Shown here: piece after piece, positions 26,108 to 41,100 of the stretch
How positions within the stretch are numbered: the stretch's first letter is position 1
Layout of the letters: the number at the start of each line of letters is the position of its first letter
NCBI GenBank assembly: GCA_947503335.1
Contig: CANNCY010000003.1
Coordinates: 248,001 to 312,000, forward strand
Direction: 5' to 3'
Origin: an uncultured Pseudomonadales bacterium
GTDB taxonomy: Bacteria > Pseudomonadota > Gammaproteobacteria > Pseudomonadales > CANNCY01
DNA length: 64,000 bases
The notes under the pieces: model-generated
Databases searched by the model: none
The model's input: the letters and a program-made list of their open reading frames with translations, nothing else
Told to the model about the DNA's origin: nothing
Translations under genes and position numbers: made by a program

Positions 26108-29100
26108 ATGACTAAAAATTCTATAGCCTCGGATGTAACCTTTTCGAAGACCCTACTTGCGCAGGCAATTAGTTCTTCAGTGGTATTAGCTTCTCCTTCG
26201 GTATTGGCCCAGGGGCCAGATGATACCCGATTAACGGTTAGCTCTGGTTGGACAGCGACCACTGTTACCGTAGATAGCAATGATGCCACGGTCACCGAGG
26301 TTACAACGAGCAGTATTACCGATGGTGTCGCGCTAAACTCATTTTCTCAATTTGATGTGGCGGCCGGTGATACGGTTAACATGGTCGTGCCTTCGTCGGC
26401 CGATAAGCTAGTTAACCTAATTAGTGGTAATCAGGCAAAGATCTTCGGAACCATCAATAGTATTAAAAATAATACGGTTGGCGGCGATATGTATTTCTTA
26501 TCCTCAAGCGGTATTTTGATCGGCTCGGGTGCAGTGCTTAACGTTGGCTCTATTACGATGGCCACCGCAACAGATGATGTGCTCGACGGTATTCGTTCTG
26601 GAAGCGCTAGTGATATTGCCGGCTTCATCGTTAAGGTCGATAACAAGACCGTCGATTTAACGGGTGATTCAATCACTGTAGAGGGTACGATTAACGCAAC
26701 AGGCGACGTTGATATCTTTGCTAAATCGATTGTGCTTGATGGCGCTGCAATCGATGCAGGTGCTGTGTTCTCAAATCAGGCACCCAATGGGCAAAAGAAT
26801 CTATTCAAGCAGATTGTAAACACCAGTGGTGCGGTCGCGGGTAATGCGATTGAGCTAGACAGTGCAGGCAATATATCAATCGTAGCGCGCCATGTAGAAA
26901 ACGCAGGTACGTTCACTCAAGGTTCAGCTAGCGCATCTGTTTCAGTTGCAAATTCAACGCTAAAAGCCGATGACATTACGATTCAAGCATACGCAGAATC
27001 GACTACCGAATTTACTCCTGACGAAGCAGATACTGATATTGAACTGCTCAACTATACCATTAAGGCTGGTGATTTAGTTGGCGGTTTCTTATTGGGTGTT
27101 GATGCTGCAGTGGGCATGGTCGACGCCGACGCAACGACGACAGTGTCAGACTCTACATTGATCGCAGGCGGCGACGTTAAAGTTAACTCATCAACTAAAA
27201 CCGATGTTGACTCAGGAGCGATGGCCTTTGGCGCGACAGCAGCTCAAGACGCTGTGGTTGTGGCAGTTGTCTATGGCGAGTTGCATTCAGACGCCAATAC
27301 AAACGTGTCGGGTACGACAACGATTAATGCCGAAGGTGGCGTTGCTATCGAGGCGCTTAACGAAAACACCTTGGCGGTTAGCGCTAGTGCTGTAGGCTCG
27401 ACAGAAGATAGTAAAACAGTTGACGCTGTTGCAGTTGGTGCCACCTCTAGTAATACAACCGCTATTTTTGATGGTGCGCAGATAGATGCGGCGACCGTAT
27501 CGGTTGTATCAAGAAACTATCACGCTAATGAGGTAAGTGCATCAGCACTAGCGGCAGGCGACGGCACGGCACCTATTGGCTTAGCGGTAGGTGTCTCTGT
27601 AAATGATTCTGTAACAGAGGCGAAGCTAGGCGGTGTAATCAATACGACAAGTGGTGATGTGGTATTGATGGCTGATGACAACGTAGTACGTGACGGCGTG
27701 TTTGCGTCAACGGGTTATAGTGCGTTAGCTGGCGTTTTCTACAAGACAGCTAAAAACGCTTCAACCGGCGTATTTAATAAGCTAATCGGTTATGTTGGCG
27801 GTAAGGCGTCTACAAGCGACGAGGCTGCTAATCAGGGTGATAAGCCAAGCAATACCAAGTACACCGTAGGTGCGGCGACGACTGTGTCGATTCGTGAGCA
27901 AGACGCTAATGCTGATATTCTAGACGGCGCTGATATCAATAGCGCAGCTAAAGCGGTTGTGTCTGCGAGAGCCCGCTTGGCAAACCGAGACTTAATTTCT
28001 AGTGCTAAAGCCGCAGCTGCGACTCGAGATAATAAGGTTAATGGCGGCCAACAAACAGACCAAGAGGTGTCTAAGTTTGGTGGCTCGGCGGCCATCAATG
28101 TCGGCATCTATGACCAAGATGTAAATGCACGTGTTGGTGACGATAGCACTATTGATGCGACCTATGTGGCGGTCGAGGCTGTTTCAAAACAGCAGTACAG
28201 CATGAATTTTGATCCTTGGGGTGCGTTCAAGGATATCGTCGATTACTTCATGAGCGAGCAAGTGCTTGGATACGTCGACAAGGGTGCCGATAACTATGAG
28301 GCTGACCCTGCGGCAGTAAACGATTATGACCCTATTAAAGGTTTCGCCACGTCTAGTGCGAGAGCGCAGGCATCGGCTGGTGAAAACAGCTTTGCAGGCA
28401 CGTTCAACTACACCGAGCTAGATTCTCAAACACTCGCCCAAGTAGGTGAGAATGTTGTCATTACTGCAACTGCGAACGCCGAGTCTGATACGTCTAGTCA
28501 GTGGACCTTAGATATCGCCGCTCAGGGTGAGCATGACGCACGCACGCTTTCTTTCGATGACACTGTTTCGATTCAGGCGCGCAATGCCCAAGAAGACGTC
28601 GCTATTGTTGGTCAATTTGGTTATAGCCTGTTTGGTACTAACTCTGGTGACGGTGGTAAGGCCCGCGGCGCGGGATACAGTCATGTAGCGCTATTTAGCG
28701 ATACAAAGGCTCGCGTGCTAGACGGCGCAAGTATTACCGCGACGGGTTCAGATGTTGCTGTAGAAGCTGAAAATAACAGTTTTGCGACTAACATTATGCC
28801 GGGTGCGGGTCAGGGTTCTTCTCTATCTGTAACGGGTAATATTGGTTTAATTTGGCTAGATCAAAGCACTGAGGCATCGTTAGATGATGATGCTTCGGTA
28901 ACGGCTAAACAGCTAGATGTTTTGGTTAAAAACCGTCAGCGCGTTGTTGGTGTTAGCGGTAACGTCTCTAAGGCCGAAGGTACTAGCGTAGGCGCTGGTG
29001 CGATGGTGACGCTATTTGGCGGCGATAACAAAGCCTATATTGGCAACAACCGTGATGGCGCTACGGCGGGTGGCACAGGTACATACGTTGTTACAGACCT

Positions 29101-32100
29101 TGATGTTAACGCCAAGAGCAAGGCTGATAGCTACAGTATTGCGGTTGCTGCGGCTTACGCGTCACAGGGTAATGGCTCAGGTAAGGGTATCAGTGCCAAG
29201 CTGAAAAACGCGATGACTAAGGTTAAGACAACCTTGGGCAAGATTCCTTATTTCGGCAAGGCAATCGACAGTAGTGCCGGTAATACGGGCGGTAATAAAT
29301 TTAGATCGCAGGCAGGTACCAGTGCGGCTGGTTCAGCATCGGTTACGTATAGCAATGTAGATACCAAAGCATATATCGATAACGTTGACGTACAAGCGCG
29401 CGACATTCTTGTTGAAGCGATTAGTACTAATAATTACACAGTTACTGCTGGCTCCGGCGCCATGACCTGGTCGACCAGCCGTGATCAAAAGAAGAAGTCT
29501 GCCTATGCAGGTACTGCTGCGTTAACCTTCTTAAATAACTCTACTGAAGCGTATGTTAAAGATGCAACGATCACTAACAACGACAGCTTAATTGTTGATG
29601 CGTTATCAGACGGTGAAGTGCTGTCGATCGCAATCGGTATGGCGCTACAGTTGGGTGCTAACCAAGGCGACGATTCTAAAGCCGGCGGCATTAACATGTC
29701 GTTTGTTTCAACAGGCGATGACTATCGCGATGATACCAACGATGATGAGCACGGTACCTTTGCTTACATCGAAAATTCGCAGATTACTGGGCGTAGTGAG
29801 GCGAACGATAACGAGGTTACCGTTTTAGCGTACGACCGTACGGCAATTCAGGCAGGTGGCGGTGGTCTGCAGTATGCAGACAAGGGCAAGTCGGCAGGTA
29901 TTACTGGTTCGGCTGTTATAGCGCGCACAGAAACCATCGCTAAGGTTAAAGATACAACCTTCGCAAACTTAGACGAACTAGATTTACTTGCCTTAAATGC
30001 CTCGCGAATTCAGTCAGGTGCAGCAACTATCTCGGCCAGTTACGGCAAAGACTCGGGTGTGGCCGGTTTTGGTACTGTTGTGTTCAACGAGATTACCAAC
30101 GGCACCAAAGTATTGGTAGACGGTGTTACCGCGCCAGCTGAAGAGCATGTTGTAATGCTTGCGCAAGACACCGCGGGCGTTGATTTCTTAGATAAGCGAT
30201 TAGAAGGTAATCGCATTGGTGGCGATATTGAAAGCTTCTACGCAACCACTGGTACGCGTACCAATGCTTATTACTTAGCGCCAACAATCGACTTAGGAGC
30301 TAACTTAGATATCGGTGGCGGCGAAGGTATTGTAGTTAACGAAGATGATCAAGACGAGAATCTAGCTAGCGACGCGCGTGTATACCAGTTCTCAAGTGAT
30401 GATGTCTCATCAAAACTATCGGGTCTGTTGTCGAACAGTTTAGATTCGCAAGGCCAGGGTGCTGCGATTTATTCTGCTGCCGTAGGTGCCTCGGGTAGTA
30501 CCGATGGTTTAGCGGTAGGTGCTTCATTTATCTGGAATCAAATCGGCAACGAAACAACCGTCGAAGTGACCGACTCTGACATCGGTAGTGCGACTGCCGA
30601 GACGGTTGCCGCTGCAAGATCTCGCACGCGTATCATTGGTGGCTCATTTGGTTTGGTGGCTTCTGATAGCGGTAGTGGTGGTGTCGGTTCGGGCTCGGCC
30701 AATAATATTGCTAACACCACTAAAGTGTATTTTGATCGAACCTGTGATGTTAACTGTGCAACTGATACTCATACGTTAACGGGTACTGATATTACGCTAC
30801 AGGCATTTGACGATAGCTATATTGCAGGTTTTGCTGGTCAGATTTCTGGTGCGGGTAAAGGTAATACGCTTGGTGCGGCGGTTTCATATAACGAAATCGA
30901 TAACAGTACGGTGACCGATGTCAACGATACCCATATCACCGCTTCAGGTAACTACGTTCAAGCGTCGACTAATAAAGGTCAAATTGATGCGCTTGCAGCG
31001 GGTGTTTCTGGTTCGAAAGGTTGGGCAGTAGGTGTATCGGCCACAACTAACTTTATTAATTCAGACGTTAAGTCTCATCTAAACAATTCTGCAGTTACCG
31101 GTGGCGCTGATTCGGTCAACGTAGTGGCAAGTGATAACAGTGATATCCGATCACTCGCAGCCACAATTGCACTATCTACAAAGAGCAGTGCCGGTGCGTT
31201 TGCCGTGTCTGTAAACCGAATTGCAAATACCATTGAGTCATTTATCGATGGGGTGTGGTACGACTGGACAGGACCAATTCAGAACAACTTGCCAACCACT
31301 TACGAAAAAATTACTGCAGATCAGATCTCGGTTGTAGCCGAATCTTCTTCTGACCAAAAGGCACTAGCTGCCGGCGTTGGTGCCGGTAGTGGTGCAGGTG
31401 TAGCGGGGTCATCTACAACAGCTCTTGTTAAAACCAATGTGTCAACCAAAGTAGCTGATGCTGATCTTTACTCGCAAGGCAGTATTGAGATTGTTTCTGA
31501 TAGTAGCGATCGCGTGCAAAATGCTGCAGGTAGTATCGGTATTGGTAAAGACACAGTCGGTATTGGTGCAGCAGTTGCTGTGAACCTATTAGACGGCAAC
31601 ACCACGACGACCGTTCAAGGTTCGACGATAGAGGCGCTAGGTACGGCTGGGCGAGTTGCAAGAGCAACGCTTGGGCCAGTAGATCCAAACAAAGATGCAT
31701 CGATCGATCTGTTGAACTACGGTCAGCGCAATCTTAACGATGAGCGTACCACGACCAATGTTCGCGGCATCGTAATTGAGTCTAAGTCGAATCAAATGGT
31801 CGACACCATCAGCGCTGCCATTGGTGGCAGCAAAGAGATCGGTGTTGGTATTGTGCCGGTGGTTACCGAATTTGAAGGCAAGACAACCACCACGGTTGAT
31901 GACACAGACATTAATCAATCTAAAACTGGCGATGCAAGATCAGACGTTATTATCGCTTCTAGCCATCACGCCGTGGGCAACAGCTTTACTGGTCAGGTTG
32001 CCGGCGGTAAAACCGGCGCAGGTGGCGCAGCACTAGATACGCGTTTCTTTACACGTGATATCACAACGTTGGTCAAGGGTGATTCAAATATCCATGCTAA

Positions 32101-35100
32101 TGATGGGATTGATATCACTGCAGCCGATCGCAACGAAGGCTCTACGGTTGTGGTATCAGGCGCAGGCTCGGGCGGTCTTACCATTGTTGGTTCGGCAGGT
32201 GTTAATAAGTTTGCAGATAATGTCAAAGCGCGTGTAGAAGGCTCTGACTTAACCTGGGCTGGTAATAACGGGCTGAAGATTGATGCACTTAGCGATGTAT
32301 ACGGTTATTTAGCAGGTGGCTCTGGTGGTATCGGTGGTAATGGTGGTGCAGCGGGCGTATTCGTGCAAATGGGGCGCCAGAATACCTATGCAGAGTTAGT
32401 TGATTCAACGGCCATCGGTAGTGCTGGTAACGTAGATATCAATGCGGCAAACCGTATGGATATGCGTGCGGTTAGTGGTGCATTGCAGTTGTCTGGTGGT
32501 ATCGGTATTGCCGGCATTGTTGCAGTTTACGATACAGAATCTAAAGCATCTACCACGGTAGACAACAGCACGATTGACGGCGATAACAGCTACGATCTGA
32601 GCCAAGTAAATATCGGCGCAGAAGAAGATATCGTAGCAATGCAAATCTCAGCGATGGGTGCTGTTGGTGGCAAGTTCGGTGGCGGCGCTGCGGTGTCGGT
32701 AACGGCACTGAATAATGCGGTCACTGTTGACGTAATCGATTCAGCAATTACTGCTGACGAGATTAACGTAGACTCAGAAAGCCGCAAAACTGCGCAATTG
32801 GTAACCGCCGGTGTTGCTGGCGCAGGCAAGGTTGGCTTAAGCGGTAGTTTGGGTATTCTCCTTGTTGGTCAAGGTGACCTTGATGACGGTGAGTCGGTCG
32901 ATGGTGGTGATGGCGAATCCTTCAGCGTAGATGCAGGTTCAGAACTTACTGGCAGCCTAGACGAAACGAACACTTTCCTAGAAGAAGACTTAACGGCGCA
33001 AAACACTGTACTGACCGACGAAGAACGATCAGGCATTACGTCTGAGCAAGAGACTGATGCATTAGGTGGCGTTGGTAGTTCTGCGAAGCAGTCGAATCAT
33101 GCGATTCAAGCAACCGTTACAGGTACTAGTGTATTTAGCGCTGACGATATCAACGTAACAGCAACTGAAAAACTCGCCACGCAAAACATCGTGGGTGCTG
33201 TTGGTGCTGGCGGTGCTGTGGGTGCGGGTGCAGCCGTTGGTGTTAGTAAGGTACGTAGTCGAGTGTTGGCGGCTTATGAACCTACTGCAAACCAGTCAGA
33301 TGTAGGGGCGCTAAATGTACAGGCAACCTCGGGCGAGTTTGATGCAGGCGATGATAAGAAACTTGATTTTGCTTGGTTAGAGGCCGACCCGTTTGTAGAT
33401 GCTCGCGATAATGACGATCGAATGGCAGTTGACGTACTGGCGTTCGCTGGTGGCGTTGGGGCAGGATCATTAGGTGCAGCAGTTGGCTATGGCTTACTTG
33501 ATACGCAGGTTACCGCCAGAGCACAGCTTAAGAATCCTAGCCGTGTAGATGCCCAGCAGATTAAGATAGGTGCCCACGATGTAGGTACCGTTAATGTTGA
33601 TACGCTAGGTGCGTCATTGGGCGGAACGGCAGCAGGTGTCACGGTGGCGTACGCTAAGAAAGATGGCGACACCGATGCACTTCTTTATAACTCAGCGCTA
33701 AATATTAACGGCAGTGGCTTAGCTAGCGACGAACATGAATTAGAAATCATCGCCGAGAATGCCGGTAAAGTTTCGGCAACTGCTGAAGCGGCAACTGCAG
33801 GTGCAGGCTTGGCACTAAATGGTGCAGTGGCCATAGCAAAAGATCAAAGTGATACTACCGCTACGATGACAAACGCTGATGTATTTGTGCGGGACTCGTC
33901 GTCAGGCACGCCGTCAGTTTATATTGAGTCAATTGCGACACCGCGAGTCATAGCAAACTCTTGGGGTGTTGCTGTTTCAATTGGTGGTGCAGTAGGTGTT
34001 AGCTATTCAGAAGCGATTGCAGATGGCGACATTGAGACCATCGTTTATAACAGTGATCTGCGTAGTTATACCAATGATCGCGCAGATATCGACGTAAAGG
34101 CGACTGCAGCGCGCGGCTCTCATGATTCTGTAGAAGCAGAAGCCGTTGCTGGCTCTGGTGCAGTGTACGGGTCTGCCGCCGCGGCAGTGTCAATTACTCG
34201 CAATAAGCAAGACGTAAAAGCTCAGCTAACTCAAAATTCTCAAATTGTTAACGCCGATGACTTTAACCTAACGGCAACACGTCGTGGTAAGCAAGATACT
34301 GTGTCTAAAGGTATCTCAGTTGCAGGTTTGGCCTCTGGTGGCGCAACTGTTGCAGAGACGCGTTCAAGTGGTACTACCACTGCGACTGTCGATAACGGTG
34401 CTAAGATCGCGAACGTAAACGATACAACGATCACTGCTGACAGTAAGCTTATTAACAATAACAAGGCGGTTGCAGGTTCAGCAGCGCTATTACTTTCTGG
34501 TAATGGTACATCGGCGATTATCCGTGATACTGCAAACGCGAAAGCGACATTAGATGCAGCGCACAGCGGTGGTACTCACACAACTGATACGCTTAATATC
34601 GACGCAGTGCATAACCTAGTAATGGGTCTTACCGTAGATGCACGTGTTGGAGGTGCAATTGCTGGTGCGGGTATCGGCGCAAATCTAAATTCTGATTCAG
34701 ATGTATTTGCAACTATCGGTGGCAATGTTATCACCGAAGACCTAAATGTAAGTGCCACGCACGATGTTGATCGAGCCGAGCAAAACGACGAAAATGTTGA
34801 AATGCTTGGCGGTGGTGCAGTTGCTGGATTTGGCCTAGAAAGCAATACCTATGTCAAATCAAATACGCAGGCGCGCGTATTAGATAATGCTGATCTTCGA
34901 GTGATCGGTGATCGTGATAACCCCGGTGATTTCATTATCGGTGCCTACAACGACTACGACATGTACGACAAGGCTAAGGTCGCATCAGCAGGCCTGGGTC
35001 AGGCATCTTCTACTACGAGCCACCTAGAAATCAAAGATGGTACCGTAGCTAAGGTGTCTGTTGGTAATGACGTTGTGATGGACACCGTTGGTGACATTCA

Positions 35101-38100
35101 GCTGAACGCGGTAACCTCTGCAACGCTTAGCGCCAACGTTGGTGCTAAGGGGTATGGCTTAATCTCAGGTGTTGGCGCTAGAACTCGCGCTAAGGTATTC
35201 GCCGACAACATCGTAGAGATCGCAGCAGACGATACAAACTGTGATGCATCAGGAACAGGCGCTTGCGCAGGTACTGATTTGCGCGCTGATGGCAACATTT
35301 ATTTAGCAGCTGGTACTACGGGTACCGAGGCTGATGGTGTGTTTGACTTAACAGCACGTACTGATGTTTGGAACAAAGCGGCGATTCCTGTTACAGATTT
35401 AGACGCAGACATCGTGCTTGATTTAGACAACACCATCACCGTTGGGCAAGGTAACTCTGTTCGCGCTGTGAAAGACGTGTACGTCTATACCAATGCTGGC
35501 AACCGAGCGTTAGATGCTTACGGTAAAGCACTAAATACGTATTACGAAAGTAGTGCTGGTAATGTAGATGAGCGTGGCGTTTCTGTATTAGACATTGATG
35601 GTCGTCTAGAGGCGGGTATTAACCATTATCAAGAAATCATTTGGGGTGCTAACGACACCTTAACTTCTAAGACCGACGCGATTACCTATAGTACTGGTAC
35701 GATGAATATCGCGCAGGCACTATCAGATCGTATACGTGAACTAGATAATTTAATCCGTGACTATAGTGGTCTTTCGTCTGCAAAACAGGCTTATATTTCT
35801 GAGCGTAACCTATTGGTTCAGCAGTTAACTGATCTTGGTTTTGCCGAACAAGTTGGCGGTAACGTAGCGATTCAAGAAGACGTGAATGTCGATACCCTAG
35901 TGATTAACGATGTCTACTCTACACCGGGTAATGTGCATATCATGGCAGACGCGGTAACGGGTAGCGGCGATATCACCGCCCACGGCGATGCCACGATTAA
36001 TATCGTTAATAACTCAAGTCGTTTCTTGATCTTAAACGACTTGACGATTCCTGAAACCGAAGGCGGTAGTATCTATCTAAACCGAGCCAACATTGCAGAT
36101 CTATCTGCACTTAACGGTGCCAACAAAGATGGTTATACAACGACGGCCCAACTAACCAACTCGGCCAACTCAGATGCACCTAGCATCAGCGTAAGTAATA
36201 CTTATACTGCTGTTCAATCGGGTGAACTGTCGCCACAGATTTTCTCTGATGGTGACATCAGCAACCTAAACGGTAGCGTTAGCTTAAACTCTGCAGACGG
36301 CTCTATTTATGTTAATGGTGAGATCGAAGCAGGCTCCATTGATATCACGTCTGGCGGTGACGTTTTACTTGGCTATGTAAATGGATTCAGACATTTGGGT
36401 GGCCAACCTAATAAAGATCCAGCGATTAGATCTGATCTAGAACTGATTGAAGATCTGCGCTATAAAATATACTACAGTGACTGTGGCAGCAATGGGTGTG
36501 CCGACGAGCAGGTCCTGCTCAATAATGCGATTGCGCGCGTGCGTGCTAACTCAAATGGATTGGGTAACAGCGACGAGTCAGGATTAATTGCGAACGGCCG
36601 TATCGTGATTGCCGGTCGTTATGTCAACATCAACACTACTGTGCGATCTGGCACGCCAAGTTGGTCATTGAATCTAGGTAGCGGTGCAGCCGCTACTATT
36701 GCGTTACATCAATCTAGATATAACCAGGGTACATCAGGGCGCTATCGACGCTTGACCTATACCAATGCAGCGACTGGTCAGATTGGTGCTCGCTACGATG
36801 CACTGTTAGGCAGAATTGTAGTTGACCAAACCGAAGTTCGTGGCGGCTTTATTGAAGTAGTAGGTCAGTTGCTATCTACCGGTGGCGGTAAACTTCAAGT
36901 GGTTGATGGGTTCGGTAACATCTCGATCAACAACACCACTGGCTATGACATTGATCTGAATAGAGTAAGCACAGGCAGTGGCGAAACTTGGGGCAATGGT
37001 ATCGAAGGCATCATTCGTCTAGTTGATAGTAACTTTAGTGTCAGTGGCGAGCCTAAGGTGACTGAATATCGCAGAGTCGGTAACACCTGGGAGCGTTGGG
37101 AAGGTCATCGCAAGTACAGTAACGCAACAAAAGAAGTTACTTACTACTTGTCACGCCAAGGTAGTGGCAGTGGTCGTACAACCAACTGGACACCAAAAGA
37201 TGGATTGCGCTATAGCTGGGCTACTGGTCAAAGCTTTACTGAAAGTCGCGATTACTATCATGAAGACAGTTCTTTATTCGGTATCGATGAGCTATGGAAA
37301 GACGTTACTGATGATGAGTGGACATACTACCCCGATACTCCTTCGGCGCTGTTAGAAGGAGAGTATCTACAAACATCAGGTAGCAGCAGTGATTATCTAT
37401 ATGGATTCTCGCTAGCTAGCACAAGTGATTGGGAAACCACTTACTATCGTACTAAGAAAGAGTGTGGATTCTTATGTATTAAGAAAACCTATAAGACTTG
37501 GATCACTCAAGAAAAAGGGGCCAAGTCATACAACGCGCATAGTATTCAAGCTGATCGCCCTGTAGCGATCGAATTTGTCGGCAGTAACAATGGTCAGTTA
37601 AGTGTTTCTTCTACTACTAGTGACGTTTATCTAAGTGCTGAACTACGTAACGAAGGTTCTTCGGGTGTTTCAATTAGTGCCGAGAATATTATTCAAGATG
37701 AATCATCTGCGATCATCCGTACTGGTAATTTAGTACTCAACGCGTCAAAGGCAGTAGGTGACGTTACCGCGGCAGTGAAGACCGACTTGACCGGTACGCT
37801 TAATGTTACATCTACAGGTAATAGCGCTAACGGCGGTATCTATATTGACAACCGCGGCTCTAACGTTCGCGGTTACGGCACTGGCGATTTAACGGTTAAG
37901 GCTACCGCTAACAACTCGAATGTAGACATTATTGCAGACGGCGATATCTTCAGATCAGCCAACAACACTATCGTAGGTAATGACATTACTCTCGAAAGTC
38001 GTACTGGTCGCGTAGGTACATCGGCTAAGGCGATGAAGCTAAACTCTAATGGTTTGGTTAATGTTCAAGCAGCCGCCGATATTAACTTGGTCGAAACTGC

Positions 38101-41100
38101 AGGCGATTTGCTTGTCGATAAGGTGCATTCAGCGGGTGGTGATGTGTCGATTACTGTGTCTAACGGTGACATGGTTGACGCTAACCTTAACGATATTCGC
38201 GATGAGCGTGCTGAAGACGTACTGCTTAACCTTTGGGATGAAAATAATCTTACCGAGGCATTAGGTGCGCGTGAGGAAGTAACCGAAAACATCGCGTTGA
38301 TGGATCAGCGATTAGAAGAAAACTACGCTGCTATGAAAGCGCTCGAAGCGCAGATGTTTGCCGGTGAGTTCGTCTTCACTCAAGATCAAATCGACAATAT
38401 GACTGAGATGGGTTACACCCCCGCTCAAATTCAAGCAGCGTCAGAAGCAAGCCGAGATCGTTACAATACGCTATCGGCTGAACTCGCCCCTTATTTAGCT
38501 GATTTTGATGGTAACGGTAATTATCAGCGTGATGTTCAAGAGGTGGCAGACCTATACGAGACAGGTATCTGGACAGTTGACGAGCTTGAAACCACGATCA
38601 AGGGTGACGTGTTAGGTGTTACTGACACTGAGACCGTAATCGAAGAAGCGAATGTTAAGGGTAACAACGTAACGCTAACTGCTAACAATATCGGTCGCGT
38701 AACTGATACAGGCGTTGTTATTGATTTGACTGCGTTAGAAGCAAACGGGGTGTCGTCGTTGTCAGATGCTGAAAAAGTAGCGTTAGCGGCTTCTGAAGCA
38801 AGTGATTACGTATACGATGATCAAGCAAATACGCTTCGAATTGTACGTACTGAAGATATTGATGTAGATGCATCTCAGTCTGTTGTCGCAATATCGAACG
38901 GTGATGTTTACCTTGGTAATGAAACAGATATCCCAGTTCAAACAGTAACCGGTGATGCAGTACGTGTTAAGGCTGGGGCAGATATAACAACCGCGTCGGG
39001 CTCAGCCAAAATTACGGCTACCGATTATCTGTTACTTGAAGCAGCTAGTGGTGCAATTGGTGGCGTAGGTAACTACCTACAGATTGACCACCGTGGCACC
39101 GATCCATTTACTGCGCGAGCGCAGGATGGTATCTGGTTAGATATCATCGGCGATCTATCGCTTCGCAATATCTACACTCCTGGCGTAGCAGATCTTAAAG
39201 TGTCAGGTAATGTGTACGATGATCGAGCAGGTGACGAAAGTGATATTGGTGCATCGGCTATTGTTATTCATGCAAACGGTGTTATTGGTACTCAAGGCGA
39301 CGCGCTAGAGATCGAGCTTAACAATACTGGTGATGTTGTAGCAGGATACGAAGCTGGCGAGCTAACACTGGTAGCGACCAACGGTATACACGCAGTTGTT
39401 AACGCAGGGTCGGCATCTAAATTAACGGCGCTCTCAGGCAACGGCGACGTAACCGTCGATGTTAAGCTTGGTAACCTGACGGTTTCTTCTGCAGACGTCA
39501 TCGCAAGTGGTGATATCACTCTGACTGCGCAAAATATTTCGATGAACGCTGGTTCAGAAATCGCAGGCGGTGCCAATATCACATTAACCGCAACAGATGG
39601 TGACGCAACGTTAACCGACGTAGAAACTACTGCCGCGGTAGACTCTGGCGCACTCGTAACAGTGAATACCACAGGCGATCTATTAAGCGGTGCAACCCAA
39701 GCGACGATTACTTCGTCTGCAGATGCAGGATTGCTTTTAGATATCGATGGCAACGTAACAACTACTGGCGACAAGTTAATAGCGAATGTAAATGCAATTA
39801 ATGGGCAAGTAGACGGCGGCGTAGTTGCTCAGTTGACACGTGATACTAACGTTAACAGCATGATCGTTGGCGGCGATTTAGACTTAGACATACTTGCTAG
39901 CATTAACGCAAACGTGCTTAATGCTGGAGGTAGCGCGGTACTGAATGCGGTTGGAGACGTGTCAGTTACAGATTTAGATGCAAACTCGCTATTGATCGAC
40001 GCCTCTAATATCACGCTAGACGATGCATTTGTAACCACGTCGGCTCAACTAATTGCTGACTTGTTGATTGACGTTAATCAACTACAAGCAGGCGGTAACA
40101 CGTCAATGGCGTCTGCTGATGTGAGCATCAATGCACTCGATGTTGACGGTGACGTCGACGCGAATCAAACAGGCACTATATCGATTGGTGACGGTTACGC
40201 TACCGGGGATGCAACTTTCTCTGCGGGCGGTAGCTTTGCAGCTCAAACGTTAGAAGCAAATAGTGTTGATACGATTGCCGATTCGGTATCAATTGATCAG
40301 CTTACAACTACTTTAGATGCCGAAATCGACGCCGACAACGCAGTTGCCCTAGGTACTAGTGATGTTGGTCAGGATGCTTTGATTTACGCTAACTCGCTGA
40401 TCAGTGATGATCTGCAAGTTGGGCGCGACCTAATGATTGATGTGGATACTGATGTATCTGCAACCACTACCTCAGTAGTAGGTAACGCTCAAATCAATGC
40501 AGGTAACGATGTAACACTCGGCGATCTAATTGTTGGCGGTCAGCTTGATCTAATGGCCGCTAATGCGTTAATAGCGAATAAAATATCAGCTAGTGAGACG
40601 TTAATTGATGCCGCGAGCGTAAATGTAGACGATCTAGATACAGATGGTTCACTCGAATTATATGCAGATGGCGTAGTGAATCTAACTACTATCGATGTCG
40701 ACGGTAATGCTTATATAGAAGGCACAGATCTCGTTGCAGACGCAGTGACGGTTGCATCAGATCTCGAAGTCGATCTAAGTAACGACGCTACTATCAATTC
40801 TACAGACGTGGTCGGTTCAACTACGATTAATGTTGGCAACGACCTTGCAATGACTACCACCACAATCGGTGGTGATCTAAACGGTACTGTTGGCACAAAC
40901 GCAGCGTTCGATAGCCTAACGGTTGATGGCGACACCAACCTAATGGTTGGCGCAGCACTCACTGCTAGCGACATCACTACTACTAATCTAGTAGCTGACG
41001 CAGACAGCGCAACGATCGGTGATCTAACGACTGGCGAATCACAAACGATGACCATTACTAATGGTCTTGATGTGACAAATCTAGTGGCTGGCACTGACGT

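Noticed and set aside
39292..39774. A 160-codon minus-strand frame inside the adhesin
   Set aside because: Antisense shadow of the beta-helix coding pattern, with no ribosome site.
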